A stretch of DNA of 64,000 nt from Dyella thiooxydans. GTDB lineage: Bacteria > Pseudomonadota > Gammaproteobacteria > Xanthomonadales > Rhodanobacteraceae. The translations under genes and the position numbers were made by a program. The notes beneath the pieces are model-generated. The model worked only from the letters and a program-made list of their open reading frames with translations, was not told the origin of the DNA and made no database searches. Positions 49,945 to 58,748 of this stretch are shown in pieces; within the stretch, counting starts at the first letter, position 1, and the number at the start of each line of letters is the position of its first letter. Location of the stretch: positions 3,932,501 through 3,996,500 of the forward strand of contig NZ_CP014841.1 of NCBI RefSeq assembly GCF_001641285.1, given 5' to 3'.

Positions 49945-50523
49945 TCAGGCCGGGATCAGGGTCGCGATCATGTGCTCGACGTAGGCGTCGAACTCCTCAT
50001 GCGTGATCCGCGGGAGGCCCAGGGTGAAATTGAGCTGCAGGAAACCGACGTAGGCGGCGTAGGTCAGGCGAGCCCGATTGAGCGCCTCGACCGGAGGCAT
50101 GCCGGCTTCGCGGTAGGCGGTGTTGAGGAACTCCATGCGCCGCTGCGACACGCGGGCCATCACCGGGATCACCTGCGGATGATCCAGCGCCTTGAGCAAT
50201 GCGGCATAGACGCGGTGCGGCTGCAGCTCGTGGGCGACCCGGCGGAACAGCTCGGGCAGCCGCACGCGAGGGTCGGGAATGGCCTCGATCTGGCTGATGA
50301 TCTCGCGTTCGCCATACAGCTCCCAGCGCTCCAGCGAGGCCTGCACGAGTGCCTCGCGGGTGCGGAAGTGCCAGTAGAAGCTGCCCTTGGTCACCCCCAG
50401 CTGCCGGGCGAGGGCCTCGACAGCCACCGCGTTGACGCCCTGCTCGGCGATCAGCTTGAGCGCGGCTTCTTCCCAGTCCTCGGCGCTGAGGCGGGTCCGT
50501 TCAGGTTTGGCGTTTGCATTCAT
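49945..50523 (-). CDS. TetR-family transcriptional regulator
   Basis: The 192-residue protein has an N-terminal helix-turn-helix, AALKLIAEQGVNAVAVEALA followed by RQLGVTKGSFYWHFRTREAL, and a helical ligand-binding C-terminal part. It is divergent from the alpha/beta hydrolase and fadE, with 127 bases between, so it probably regulates them in response to an acyl-CoA or fatty acid (inference from neighbours). The ATG at 50523 gives the usual length. No clear operator palindrome was found by eye in the intergenic region. Confidence 0.92.
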   Translation of the reverse strand: MNANAKPERTRLSAEDWEEAALKLIAEQGVNAVAVEALARQLGVTKGSFYWHFRTREALVQASLERWELYGEREIISQIEAIPDPRVRLPELFRRVAHELQPHRVYAALLKALDHPQVIPVMARVSQRRMEFLNTAYREAGMPPVEALNRARLTYAAYVGFLQLNFTLGLPRITHEEFDAYVEHMIATLIPA

Positions 50524-50650
50524 CGGCGTATGGTAGCCCGCGTCCCCCTCTTTGCAATGTGCGACGCGCCAAGCCTGTCCGGGATCGGGCGGGACGTGCC
50601 GTCGATGCTGCATCGCGGGTTGACGGCGGCCTCGGGCAAAATCCATACTC

Positions 50651-51541
50651 ATGCGTATGTTCGAAGTCGTCCCCCGTACCTCCCGCCTCAAGACTCCCGA
50701 CGGCCTCGAGCTGGCGGTGGATACCCGTGGCGCTGCCGGCGGCCCGGTGTTGCTGTTCGCTCATGGTTTCGGCCAGACGCGCGGTGCTTGGTCGGGTAGC
50801 GCCGCGGCGCTGGCGGCGAACGGCTGGCAATGCGTGAGTTTCGACAGCCGCGGCCATGGTGAGAGCGATCGCGTGCCCGGTGGCGGTTACCACATCGAGC
50901 AGTTCGCGACCGACCTGGCGATCGTGGCTGCCGCCCAGCCGGACGCTCCGATCCTGGTGGGTGCCTCGATGGGGGGCCTGCTCGGGTTGGTGGTCGCTGG
51001 CGAGCAACGCCCCACGCCGTTCCGCGCGATGGTGCTGGTGGATATCACGCCGCGCTGGGAGACTGCGGGCGTAGAGCGCATCCTCGCTTTCATGCAGGCG
51101 CACCCGGACGGTTTCTCCGACTACGCACACGCGGCCGAGGCGATCGCGGAGTACCTGCCGCAGCGGCGCGAACGCAAGACCGAAGACCAGCTTCGCCCGC
51201 TGCTGCGCGAAGGCGACGACGGCCGGCTGCGCTGGCACTGGGACCCGGCCCTGCTGGCCGGCGTGGTCAGCGACAGCGAACGCTACCAGCCCCGCCTGAT
51301 GGCCGCCGCGGCGAAGGTGGACGTGCCGGTGCTGCTGCTCTCCGGTGGTCGCAGCGACGTGGTGTCGCGCGCCACCGTCGAGGAATTCCTGCAACTGGTG
51401 CCGCATGCCCGCCACGTCGAGCTGCCGGCGGCCACGCACATGCTGGCGGGCGATGCGAACGACGCGTTCACGCGCGAGATCGCAACGTTCGTCCGCGACC
51501 TGGATCGCCACGATGCCCGTCCGGGCATCGCGGCGGGTTGA
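50651..51541 (+). CDS. Alpha/beta hydrolase
   Basis: A 296-residue alpha/beta-fold hydrolase. VLLFAHGFGQTRGAW gives the oxyanion HG motif, SFDSRGHGESD follows, and the nucleophile is the serine in LVGASMGGLLG. The acid is probably D in LSGGRSDVVS, and the histidine is in AATHMLAGDAN. There is no signal peptide. An ester or acyl compound is the likely substrate. It is the first gene of a unit with fadE, 33 bases apart, suggesting a role in fatty-acid or lipid breakdown. Confidence 0.9.
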   Translation: MRMFEVVPRTSRLKTPDGLELAVDTRGAAGGPVLLFAHGFGQTRGAWSGSAAALAANGWQCVSFDSRGHGESDRVPGGGYHIEQFATDLAIVAAAQPDAPILVGASMGGLLGLVVAGEQRPTPFRAMVLVDITPRWETAGVERILAFMQAHPDGFSDYAHAAEAIAEYLPQRRERKTEDQLRPLLREGDDGRLRWHWDPALLAGVVSDSERYQPRLMAAAAKVDVPVLLLSGGRSDVVSRATVEEFLQLVPHARHVELPAATHMLAGDANDAFTREIATFVRDLDRHDARPGIAAG

Positions 51542-51574
51542 ACCGCAACACCAACCTGCAACGAGGGTGTCGAG

Positions 51575-54049
51575 ATGTCCGTGTTACTGACCCTGCTGGC
51601 CGCGCTGATCGCCACCGGCGCCTGTGCCTATCACCGCACCAGCCTGCGCACGTGGGCGATCGCCACCGCCCTCGCCACCCTGGCCGTAGGCGTGCTTGCC
51701 GGCGCTCCGGCGACCACGGTGGTGCTGCTGATCATCGAGGCGGCGATCGCCGTACCGTTGCTGATGCCGACCTTCCGCCGCCGCCAGATCAGTGCGCCGC
51801 TGCTGAAGGTCTTCGCCAAGGTCACGCCCAAGCTGTCCGACACCGAGCAGACCGCGCTGGAGGCCGGCACGGTCGGTTTCGAGGGCGAGCTGTTCTCGGG
51901 CAAGCCGGATTGGCACGAGCTGCTGAAGCAGCCCAGGCCCGAGCTGAGCGTGGAGGAGCAGGCCTTCCTCGACGGCCCGGTCGAGCAGCTGTGCTCGATG
52001 ATCGACGACTGGCAGATCACCCATGAACTGGGCGACCTGCCGCCGGAGGTCTGGGAGTTCATCAAGAAGAACAAGTTCTTCGGCATGATCATCCCGAAGC
52101 AGTACGGCGGTCTGCAGTTCTCCGCGCTGGCGCATTCGGCGGTGCTGCAGAAGCTGGCCACGATGTCCGCGACGGTGGCCTCCACAGTCGCCGTGCCGAA
52201 CTCGTTGGGTCCGGCCGAACTGCTGCTGCACTACGGCAGCGACGAGCAGAAGAACTTCTACCTGCCGCGTCTGGCGGTGGGCGAGGAGATCCCGTGCTTC
52301 GCGCTGACCGGCCCGTACGCCGGTTCCGATGCGACCTCGCTGACCGACTACGGCGTGGTCTGCAAGCAGGTGGTCGACGGCGTCGAGACACTGGGCATCC
52401 GCCTCACCTTCGACAAGCGCTACATCACCCTGGCCCCCGTGGCGACCGTGGTCGGCCTGGCTTTCCGCATGTACGACCCCGAGCACCTGCTGGGCGACAA
52501 GGAAGACCTGGGCATCACCCTGGCGCTGCTGCCGCGCTCGACCCCGGGGCTGGAGATCGGCCGTCGCCACTTCCCGCTGAACATCCCGTTCCAGAACGGC
52601 CCGGTGCACGGCAAGGATGTGTTTGCGCCGCTGACCACGCTGATCGGCGGCCCGCACATGGCTGGCCACGGCTGGCGCATGCTGGTGGAGTGCCTGTCGG
52701 TCGGCCGCGCGATCTCGCTGCCGTCCAACGCCACGGGCGGCGTGCGCATGGCGGTCGCGGCCACGGGCGCCTACGCTCGCATGCGCAAGCAGTTCGGCCT
52801 GGCGGTCGCCCGGTTCGAGGGCGTCGAGGAGGCGCTGGCGCGCATTGGTGGTCTCACCTACGCCACCGCGGCGCTGTCGCGCGCCACGGCGGCGGCGGTG
52901 GACCGCGGCGAGAAGCCGGCGGTGCCGTCCGCGATCGCCAAGTACCACGCCACCGAATGGGGCCGAGTGGTGGCCGGCGACTCGATGGATGTGCACGGCG
53001 GCAAGGGCGTGCAGCTGGGCCCTAAGAACTACGCCGGTCGCGCCTGGCAGGGCGTGCCGATCGCGATCACGGTGGAAGGCGCGAACATCATGACGCGCAG
53101 CCTGATGATCTTCGGCCAGGGCGCGATCCGCTGCCATCCGTACGTGTTGAAGGAAATGCAGTCGCTGTCGATCGCCGACTACGGCGATCGCCTGAGGGCG
53201 TTCGACCGCGCGCTGTTCGGCCATATCGGCTTCGGCATCTCCAACGCGGTGCGTGCCTTCACCCTGGGTATCACCGGCTCGGCGATCGGTGATGCCGCGG
53301 GCGATGCCTACACCCGCCGCTACTACCGCAAGCTCAACCGCTATTCCGCCGCGCTGGCGCTGTGCGCCGACGTGTTCATGGGCGTGCTGGGCGGCAAGCT
53401 GAAGTTCAAGGAGAAGCTGTCCGCCCGCCTCGGCGACGTGCTCAGCTACCTGTACATCGCCAGCGCGATGCTCAAGCGTTACGAGGACACCGGCCGTCCC
53501 GAGGCCGACCGTCCGCTGCTGGCCTGGGCGTTCCACGAGTGCGTGTGGCGCATGCAGATGGCGCTGGACGGCGCGATCCGCAACTTCCCGGTGAAGCCGG
53601 TGGGCTGGTTGCTGCGCGTGCTGGTGTTCCCGTTCGGGCGTCGTGAGGTGCCGCCGTCGGATCGCCTCGGCCGTCGCGTCGCGGCGATCATCACCGCGCC
53701 GGGCGAAGCCCGCGATCGTCTGACCGAGTGGGCCTACCTCACGCCGAGCGCGAACAACACGGTGGGCCGGATGAATGCGCTGCTGCCGGACGTTATCGCT
53801 GCCGAGCCGGTGGAGCGCAAGTTCCTCAAGGCGCAAAAGACCGGCCAGTTCACCTCCCACGAATACAACGACCAGTTGCTGGAGGCGGCGAAGGCGGGAG
53901 TCATCACCGATGGTGAAGCGGCGCTGCTCAAGCGCGTGCGCGAAGGCACTTTCGAGTTCATCTCGGTGGACGACTTCGATCCGAAGGAGCTGCGTGCCGC
54001 CGTGGTGCGCAGCGAATCGGCGCCCAAGGGGCTGGCCGACGCGGCTTAA
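51575..54049 (+). CDS. fadE: Acyl-CoA dehydrogenase, FadE type
   Basis: This 824-residue membrane-associated acyl-CoA dehydrogenase catalyses the first step of beta-oxidation. Two hydrophobic helices at the N-terminus (residues 1-65) anchor it. The catalytic domain has FFGMIIPKQYGGLQFSALAH, FALTGPYAGSDATSLTDYGV and VEGANIMTRSLMIFGQGAIR, and the long FadE-specific C-terminal region. Its electrons probably go to EtfAB and the ETF-ubiquinone oxidoreductase, all encoded in this window. The ATG at 51575 has GAGG upstream. A strong terminator follows. Confidence 0.97.
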   Translation: MSVLLTLLAALIATGACAYHRTSLRTWAIATALATLAVGVLAGAPATTVVLLIIEAAIAVPLLMPTFRRRQISAPLLKVFAKVTPKLSDTEQTALEAGTVGFEGELFSGKPDWHELLKQPRPELSVEEQAFLDGPVEQLCSMIDDWQITHELGDLPPEVWEFIKKNKFFGMIIPKQYGGLQFSALAHSAVLQKLATMSATVASTVAVPNSLGPAELLLHYGSDEQKNFYLPRLAVGEEIPCFALTGPYAGSDATSLTDYGVVCKQVVDGVETLGIRLTFDKRYITLAPVATVVGLAFRMYDPEHLLGDKEDLGITLALLPRSTPGLEIGRRHFPLNIPFQNGPVHGKDVFAPLTTLIGGPHMAGHGWRMLVECLSVGRAISLPSNATGGVRMAVAATGAYARMRKQFGLAVARFEGVEEALARIGGLTYATAALSRATAAAVDRGEKPAVPSAIAKYHATEWGRVVAGDSMDVHGGKGVQLGPKNYAGRAWQGVPIAITVEGANIMTRSLMIFGQGAIRCHPYVLKEMQSLSIADYGDRLRAFDRALFGHIGFGISNAVRAFTLGITGSAIGDAAGDAYTRRYYRKLNRYSAALALCADVFMGVLGGKLKFKEKLSARLGDVLSYLYIASAMLKRYEDTGRPEADRPLLAWAFHECVWRMQMALDGAIRNFPVKPVGWLLRVLVFPFGRREVPPSDRLGRRVAAIITAPGEARDRLTEWAYLTPSANNTVGRMNALLPDVIAAEPVERKFLKAQKTGQFTSHEYNDQLLEAAKAGVITDGEAALLKRVREGTFEFISVDDFDPKELRAAVVRSESAPKGLADAA

Positions 54050-54071
54050 GCCCGGTCCGGAAGCGATGCAC

Positions 54072-54102
54072 GGACAGCGGCCATCCGGCCGCTGTCCTTT
54101 TT
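54072..54102 (+). terminator. Intrinsic terminator after fadE
   Basis: An 11-bp perfect stem (GGACAGCGGCC at 54072-54082, GGCCGCTGTCC at 54087-54097), a 4-base loop and five T. It ends 15 bases before the next ATG. Confidence 0.94.
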
Positions 54103-54116
54103 GTGGGGGGAGGCTC

Positions 54117-54590
54117 ATGTCATCCAGCGTGCTTGCGCTGTACCGCCGTATCACCCGCTGGCCGCTCGGTCACTGGTTGTTCTCGCGTGCGGTGTGCCTG
54201 AAGGCACCGTATTTCGCGACCATTGCGCCCCGCTTCGTGGAACTGGCTCCCGGTCGTTGCGCGGTGCGCATCCGTGACCGTCGCCGCGTGCACAACCATA
54301 TCGGCACCGTGCACGCGATCGCCCTGTGCAACATGGCCGAACTCAGTGCCGGGGTGATGACCGACGCCACCGTCCCGGCGGACATGCGCTGGATCCCCAA
54401 GGGCATGGAAGTGCGCTATCTGAAGAAGGCCGTGGGCACGCTGCGCGCGACCGCGTTAGCCACGGCACCGGCGTTGTCGGCCGCCACCGGCTACGAGTGG
54501 CCGGTCGCGGTGAGGGTGACCGACGGCGCCGGCGAGGCGGTGTTCGAAGCCGAGGTACGCATGTGGGTTTCGCCCCGGTCCCGCGGGTAG
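54117..54590 (+). CDS. DUF4442-type hotdog thioesterase-like protein
   Basis: A 157-residue protein with the hotdog fold of DUF4442 / YiiD-C-like thioesterases. It has the pattern HNHIGTVHAIALCNMAELSA followed by PADMRWIPKGMEVRYLKKA. It may hydrolyse acyl-CoA, which suits its place after fadE, but the substrate is unknown. The ATG at 54117 has a very strong ribosome binding site (GGGGGGAGG, 54105-54113). The fadE terminator lies directly in front, so it probably depends on read-through or on its own start. Confidence 0.8.
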   Translation: MSSSVLALYRRITRWPLGHWLFSRAVCLKAPYFATIAPRFVELAPGRCAVRIRDRRRVHNHIGTVHAIALCNMAELSAGVMTDATVPADMRWIPKGMEVRYLKKAVGTLRATALATAPALSAATGYEWPVAVRVTDGAGEAVFEAEVRMWVSPRSRG

Positions 54591-55480
54591 GGAACCAGTC
54601 GGCGTAGCCGCCGGGCGCGTACCGCTACCGCGGGTGGATTCGCCTTCTGGAGCGCGCAGTCGGCCTCCTGGAGCGGCGGCTGCCCATCCCGCGACCCGTC
54701 GTGTCGCAGCGGCACGCCCCGGCTGGTGCTGACGTTTGCCATGAGATGTCCGTCGCGGCCAGCGAGTGGAACCGGTTAGGCAGCCGGCGCTCGGTATCGG
54801 CCGACCCGTCGGTCAGGATGATCGGCCTGGTGACACGGGCCGCACGTTGCGCCAGGTCATCATCCCGGGCTCCAGCCTGCTCCAATGTCCGGCTTGCCAT
54901 GGTGCACCCAGTGACCCACGCAGCGCTCGGGGGTGCCTCCCAGACCTGCAACGAATCCCGCCTGTCTGGCGCGGCGGATCGTCGTGGTGCAGGCCGGCAA
55001 GGCTCAGGCTCGCATCACGGTTGGCGCGCACGTGCTCCTGCGGTGCTCTCGCCGCGCCGTTGAGCAGGTGTCGCTCGCCGCAGGTCCTGCCTGGTCTGGC
55101 CGAGGCGGACCGGCACTGCGTGAGCGTGTCGCGAGCTATCGCGTGCGGCGTAGTGCGTGTCGGCTTATGCACGGAGCAGATCTCGCGCCCCCCGGGCCAG
55201 GCAAGACGGATGCAACCCGGTGGATGCATTCCGGCACGACCGGCCTCGTCACCACCCATGCCGATCCGCGGTTTGGCGCGGTAATCGCCCAGGATGGCCC
55301 ACCCCGTTGCAGTGCGCCGCAGCATTACACCCGAGGAAATTTCGGATACGGTTCGTGCACGTGGAATTTAGATCGATCTAAATTCCACGTCTCAAATCAG
55401 GGGCTGTGAATGCTTCGGAGGGGCGAGCCAAGGGGCGGCTGCTCTGGAGTCGTGCTGATCCAGATCCAAGGGGTATAGAT
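54591..55480. other. 890-base stretch without a convincing gene
   Basis: Several open frames of 100-170 codons exist on both strands, but none shows a domain, a plausible start with ribosome binding site, or codon use like its neighbours, so I call none. The stretch ends in a 32-bp perfect palindrome (55359-55390) and the leader of the TonB-dependent receptor. It could hold a small RNA or a decayed gene. The sequence gives no direct support for either. Confidence 0.6.
55359..55390. promoter_or_regulatory. 32-bp perfect palindrome, probable operator of the receptor gene
   Basis: The half-site ACGTGGAATTTAGATC is followed directly by its exact reverse complement. The centre is a CG step, as in LacI-family operators, and the A/T-rich core stands out in a GC-rich area. 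It lies 90 bases upstream of the TonB-dependent receptor start. LacI-type control is common for such receptors in Xanthomonas and Caulobacter. No regulator gene is adjacent. As RNA it would form a 16-bp hairpin with little loop, so a role in DNA is likelier. Confidence 0.7.
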
Positions 55481-58400
55481 ATGAAACGTCAATCCGTGCC
55501 GGCCAGGATGCTGACCGTGGCCGTGCTGTCGGCGTTGTACTGCGTGGGGGCCCAGGCGCAGGCCGATGCCGGGAACAAGGCCCAGCAGAGCCAGGCGCAA
55601 CAGGGCAAGGCAACGCAAAAGAAGGCGAAGCAGGACAAGGTGGTCTCGCTGGACAAGATCACGGTCTCCGGCTACCGCTACTCGATCGAGAAGAGCCTGG
55701 ACCAGAAGCGCGAAGCGAACGCCGTCGTCGAGGTCATCACCGCCGAGGACATCGGCAAGTTTCCCGACAAGAACGTGGCCGACGCGCTGCAGCGCGTGCC
55801 TGGCGTGATCATCAGCCGCGACGGCGGTGAGGGCAAGAACGTCAGCGTCCGCGGTCTGTCCTCGGAGCTGACCCTGACCGAATTGAACGGCAACTACATC
55901 GCCACGGCCGAATCCAACGGCGACCCGACGCGCTCGTTCAACTACACGCTGCTGCCGTCGAACATGCTCTCCAGTGCCGAACTGTTCAAGACGCCCGAAG
56001 CGCGCATCGACGAGGGCGGAATCGGCGGCACCGTGATCCTGCATACCCGCCGTCCGTTGGACATGAAGGCGAACTCCGGCTTCGTTTCTGCCGAGGGCAC
56101 CTGGGCCGACACGACCAAGAAGACCGACGGACAGTTCTCCGGCTTGTATTCCTGGCACGACAAGGACGACCGCCTCGGCATCCTCGTCGGCTACACCACC
56201 CAGCGACGCACGACGCGCACGATGGGCGCCAGCACCGAGAACTGGCAGTGGTACGGCGACAACTACGACGCGCATCCGGCCACCGACGTCAACGGCAGGC
56301 CGTCGGGCATGACCGGCTACTGGTGGGGGCAGTCGGGCTTCAACGACCAGAACCATCCGTACACCGGTCCCTTCGTCAACGGTTCGCCCACCGGCTGCGG
56401 CTACTACTGCAATTTCGCGATGCCGACCTCGGTCAATCTCAACATCAAGGACGAGCAGCGCGAGCGCAAGGGCGGACAGTTGACCGTGCAGTTCCGGCCG
56501 GTGGACCAGCTCACCCTGACGGCCAACTACTTCCGCTTCGACCTGTCGCAGGACTCGCAGACCAACACGCTGAAGATTCCGGAATGGAACCTGGCCCGAT
56601 ACAACGGTGACGGCAACTGGCCCGGCGGCCGCATGCTCGACGGCCTGACTTTCGATCCCAGCGGCACCATCGTCACCGGCGCCAACTATTCGGTGCATCC
56701 GGGCAAGACCTACTACTGCAGCAGTGCCGAGGCGGCAGCAGGTGGATTGACCAATACCGGCGGCTTTGGCCCGGACGACTGCACCATCCCCACGCCGCAG
56801 ATCACCGGCAGCTACAACCGCGAACACGCGTTGTCGCAGACCGTCGACCTCGGCGGCGAATGGGAGGGCGAGTCGTTCAACGCCAGCTTCAAGGCTGGCC
56901 GCACCTGGGCCCAGGGCGGTCCGCAACTGCAGCTCTCGGTGCCGATCAAGCCGCGCCGCCAGAACGCGACGGGCGACTACGACCTCGGCAACTACATGAG
57001 TGCGTGGAGCCTGGTCGGCACGCCGACGATGACGTTCTCGCCGGAGCTCTTGCAGAACCTCAAGAATGGCATCGGCGAGATCGACCTCGGTTCGACCGGT
57101 TCTTCCTGGACACGCAACGCGACCCGGCAGAAGTATGCCCAGGCCGATTTCACCTGGCTCGCCTACGGCAACTGGCTGGACTCGCTGCAGTTTGGCGTGA
57201 AGTACCGAGACGGCGGCACCCATCGCAGCACCGGCAACAACTACTGGGTCTGCCAGGGTACCGATCCCTCCAACTACGACAACCGCTTCCAGAACGGCTG
57301 CGACCCGAATGCCTCGGTGTTCCAACCGCAGTTCCTGTACGGGCAGTCGCTGGGCGACATCGCCGGCGGCATCCGCGCCAGTGCCTTCCCGGCGATCAAC
57401 TACCCGGCCTACATCGCCTATCTGAACCAGACCTACGGCGGCATGCAGACCCGCAACGAGAACAACTTCGTCTACAACGTCGACGAGAAGATCTACTCGG
57501 GTTACCTGCAGGCGAACTTCAAGACCGAGCGCCTTCGCGGCAACTTCGGCGTGCATATCGCGCGTACCCGGCAGCACGCCGATTCGACCGACCAGGTCGA
57601 CTACTACAACGACTACTTCTTCAACGGACCCAACGGCAGCCCGGCGCCCTGCCAGACCGGCGGCCTGCCGGCGGTGGGTGCGCCCGCCGGCTCCGGCTGC
57701 GTCAGCGGCTTCACGACGCTGCCGGACAGCCAGACCAACCCGGCGACCGGGCACATCTCCTCGTTCGTGGTCAGCTCGCTCGACCGTACCTACACCGACG
57801 TCCTGCCGAGCTTCAACATCGCCTACGACCTGACCGACAGCCTGCTGCTGCGCGGTGCCGCGTCCAAGGTGATTTCGCGTCCGAGCTACAACGACATCGC
57901 CGCCCCCGGCGGCCTGCAGTACTACAGCCAGGAATACGTCAACGACCGTCGCCTGATCGGTGGCGGCGACGAGGTGGGCTGGTACGGCGCAGGCAGCAAC
58001 AAGAACCTGCAGCCGTACAAGGCTACCCAGTACGACCTGGCACTGGAGTGGTATTTCCATCCGGGCTCCGTGCTCGGCGCCGACCTGTTCCGCAAGAACG
58101 TCAGCAACTTCTCGGTGCCGGTGGTGCAGAACGTGTCGATGGACGTCGGTGGCCAGAAGGTGACCGTGCAGAACTACTCGACCACCGCCGGCGGCCGCAA
58201 TGGCGTGTCCGAAGGCGTCGAGCTGTACGCCCAGCACACGCTCGATTTCGGCCTCGGATTCCAGGTCAACTACACCTACAACAAGACCAACGAGGCGGCC
58301 ATCACCCTCGGCGACGGCACCGCGATCGGCAAGTCGCCACTGGTCGGCAGTGCCAAGAACCAGGCCAACTTCACCGTGTTCTACGAAACCGCCCGGTTCC

Positions 58401-58660
58401 TGGCGCGGGCCTCGTACAACCGGCGCGGCCAGGTGGTCGACGGGCTGGTCAACGGCCTGAACGTGTACGAGGAGCCATATCAGCAGATCGACCTCAATGT
58501 GGCGTACAACATCACCAAGGCGCTCAGCGCGTCTGCCTCGGTGCTGAACCTGACCAAGGAGGAGTCGCGCTCGCACCTGGGCAACGACACCAAGGCCCGT
58601 TTCTACTCCAACGGGTACGCCGGCCGCATCGTCTACATGGGCCTGACGTACAAGTTCTGA
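55481..58660 (+). CDS. TonB-dependent outer-membrane receptor, Xanthomonas/Caulobacter type
   Basis: A 1059-residue outer-membrane transporter. A signal peptide (residues 1 to about 27, ending CVGAQAQA) is followed by a Gln/Lys-rich segment to about 55. The plug domain has the TonB-box-like region around DKITVSGYRYSIEKSLDQKR, then ITAEDIGKFPDKNVADALQR, VPGVIISRDGGEGKNVSVRG and IDEGGIGGTVILHTRRPLD. The barrel ends in a terminal phenylalanine (YMGLTYKF), as required for assembly. Such receptors take up oligosaccharides or other complex nutrients. The cargo is unknown. The ATG at 55481 has AAGGGG seven bases upstream. The halogenase-family gene follows. Confidence 0.95.
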   Translation: MKRQSVPARMLTVAVLSALYCVGAQAQADAGNKAQQSQAQQGKATQKKAKQDKVVSLDKITVSGYRYSIEKSLDQKREANAVVEVITAEDIGKFPDKNVADALQRVPGVIISRDGGEGKNVSVRGLSSELTLTELNGNYIATAESNGDPTRSFNYTLLPSNMLSSAELFKTPEARIDEGGIGGTVILHTRRPLDMKANSGFVSAEGTWADTTKKTDGQFSGLYSWHDKDDRLGILVGYTTQRRTTRTMGASTENWQWYGDNYDAHPATDVNGRPSGMTGYWWGQSGFNDQNHPYTGPFVNGSPTGCGYYCNFAMPTSVNLNIKDEQRERKGGQLTVQFRPVDQLTLTANYFRFDLSQDSQTNTLKIPEWNLARYNGDGNWPGGRMLDGLTFDPSGTIVTGANYSVHPGKTYYCSSAEAAAGGLTNTGGFGPDDCTIPTPQITGSYNREHALSQTVDLGGEWEGESFNASFKAGRTWAQGGPQLQLSVPIKPRRQNATGDYDLGNYMSAWSLVGTPTMTFSPELLQNLKNGIGEIDLGSTGSSWTRNATRQKYAQADFTWLAYGNWLDSLQFGVKYRDGGTHRSTGNNYWVCQGTDPSNYDNRFQNGCDPNASVFQPQFLYGQSLGDIAGGIRASAFPAINYPAYIAYLNQTYGGMQTRNENNFVYNVDEKIYSGYLQANFKTERLRGNFGVHIARTRQHADSTDQVDYYNDYFFNGPNGSPAPCQTGGLPAVGAPAGSGCVSGFTTLPDSQTNPATGHISSFVVSSLDRTYTDVLPSFNIAYDLTDSLLLRGAASKVISRPSYNDIAAPGGLQYYSQEYVNDRRLIGGGDEVGWYGAGSNKNLQPYKATQYDLALEWYFHPGSVLGADLFRKNVSNFSVPVVQNVSMDVGGQKVTVQNYSTTAGGRNGVSEGVELYAQHTLDFGLGFQVNYTYNKTNEAAITLGDGTAIGKSPLVGSAKNQANFTVFYETARFLARASYNRRGQVVDGLVNGLNVYEEPYQQIDLNVAYNITKALSASASVLNLTKEESRSHLGNDTKARFYSNGYAGRIVYMGLTYKF

Positions 58661-58679
58661 GGCAACGGATCCTCCCGTG

Positions 58680-58713
58680 ACGGCAGGGCCTGTACTTTTG
58701 CAGGCCCTGCCGT
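58680..58713 (+). terminator. Intrinsic terminator or attenuator between receptor and halogenase genes
   Basis: A 13-bp perfect stem (ACGGCAGGGCCTG at 58680-58692, CAGGCCCTGCCGT at 58701-58713) with an 8-base loop ends in TTTT. It lies 19 bases after the receptor stop and 35 bases before the halogenase start, so the second gene would be expressed by partial read-through. Confidence 0.85.
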
Positions 58714-58748
58714 TTTCATTCACGAACCTCATCCCGGATGCAGGGGCA

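Noticed and set aside
54766-55409. Overlapping open frames of 158-172 codons on both strands before the receptor
   Set aside because: They show no motif, no ribosome binding site and no consistent codon use, and one runs across the 32-bp palindrome.
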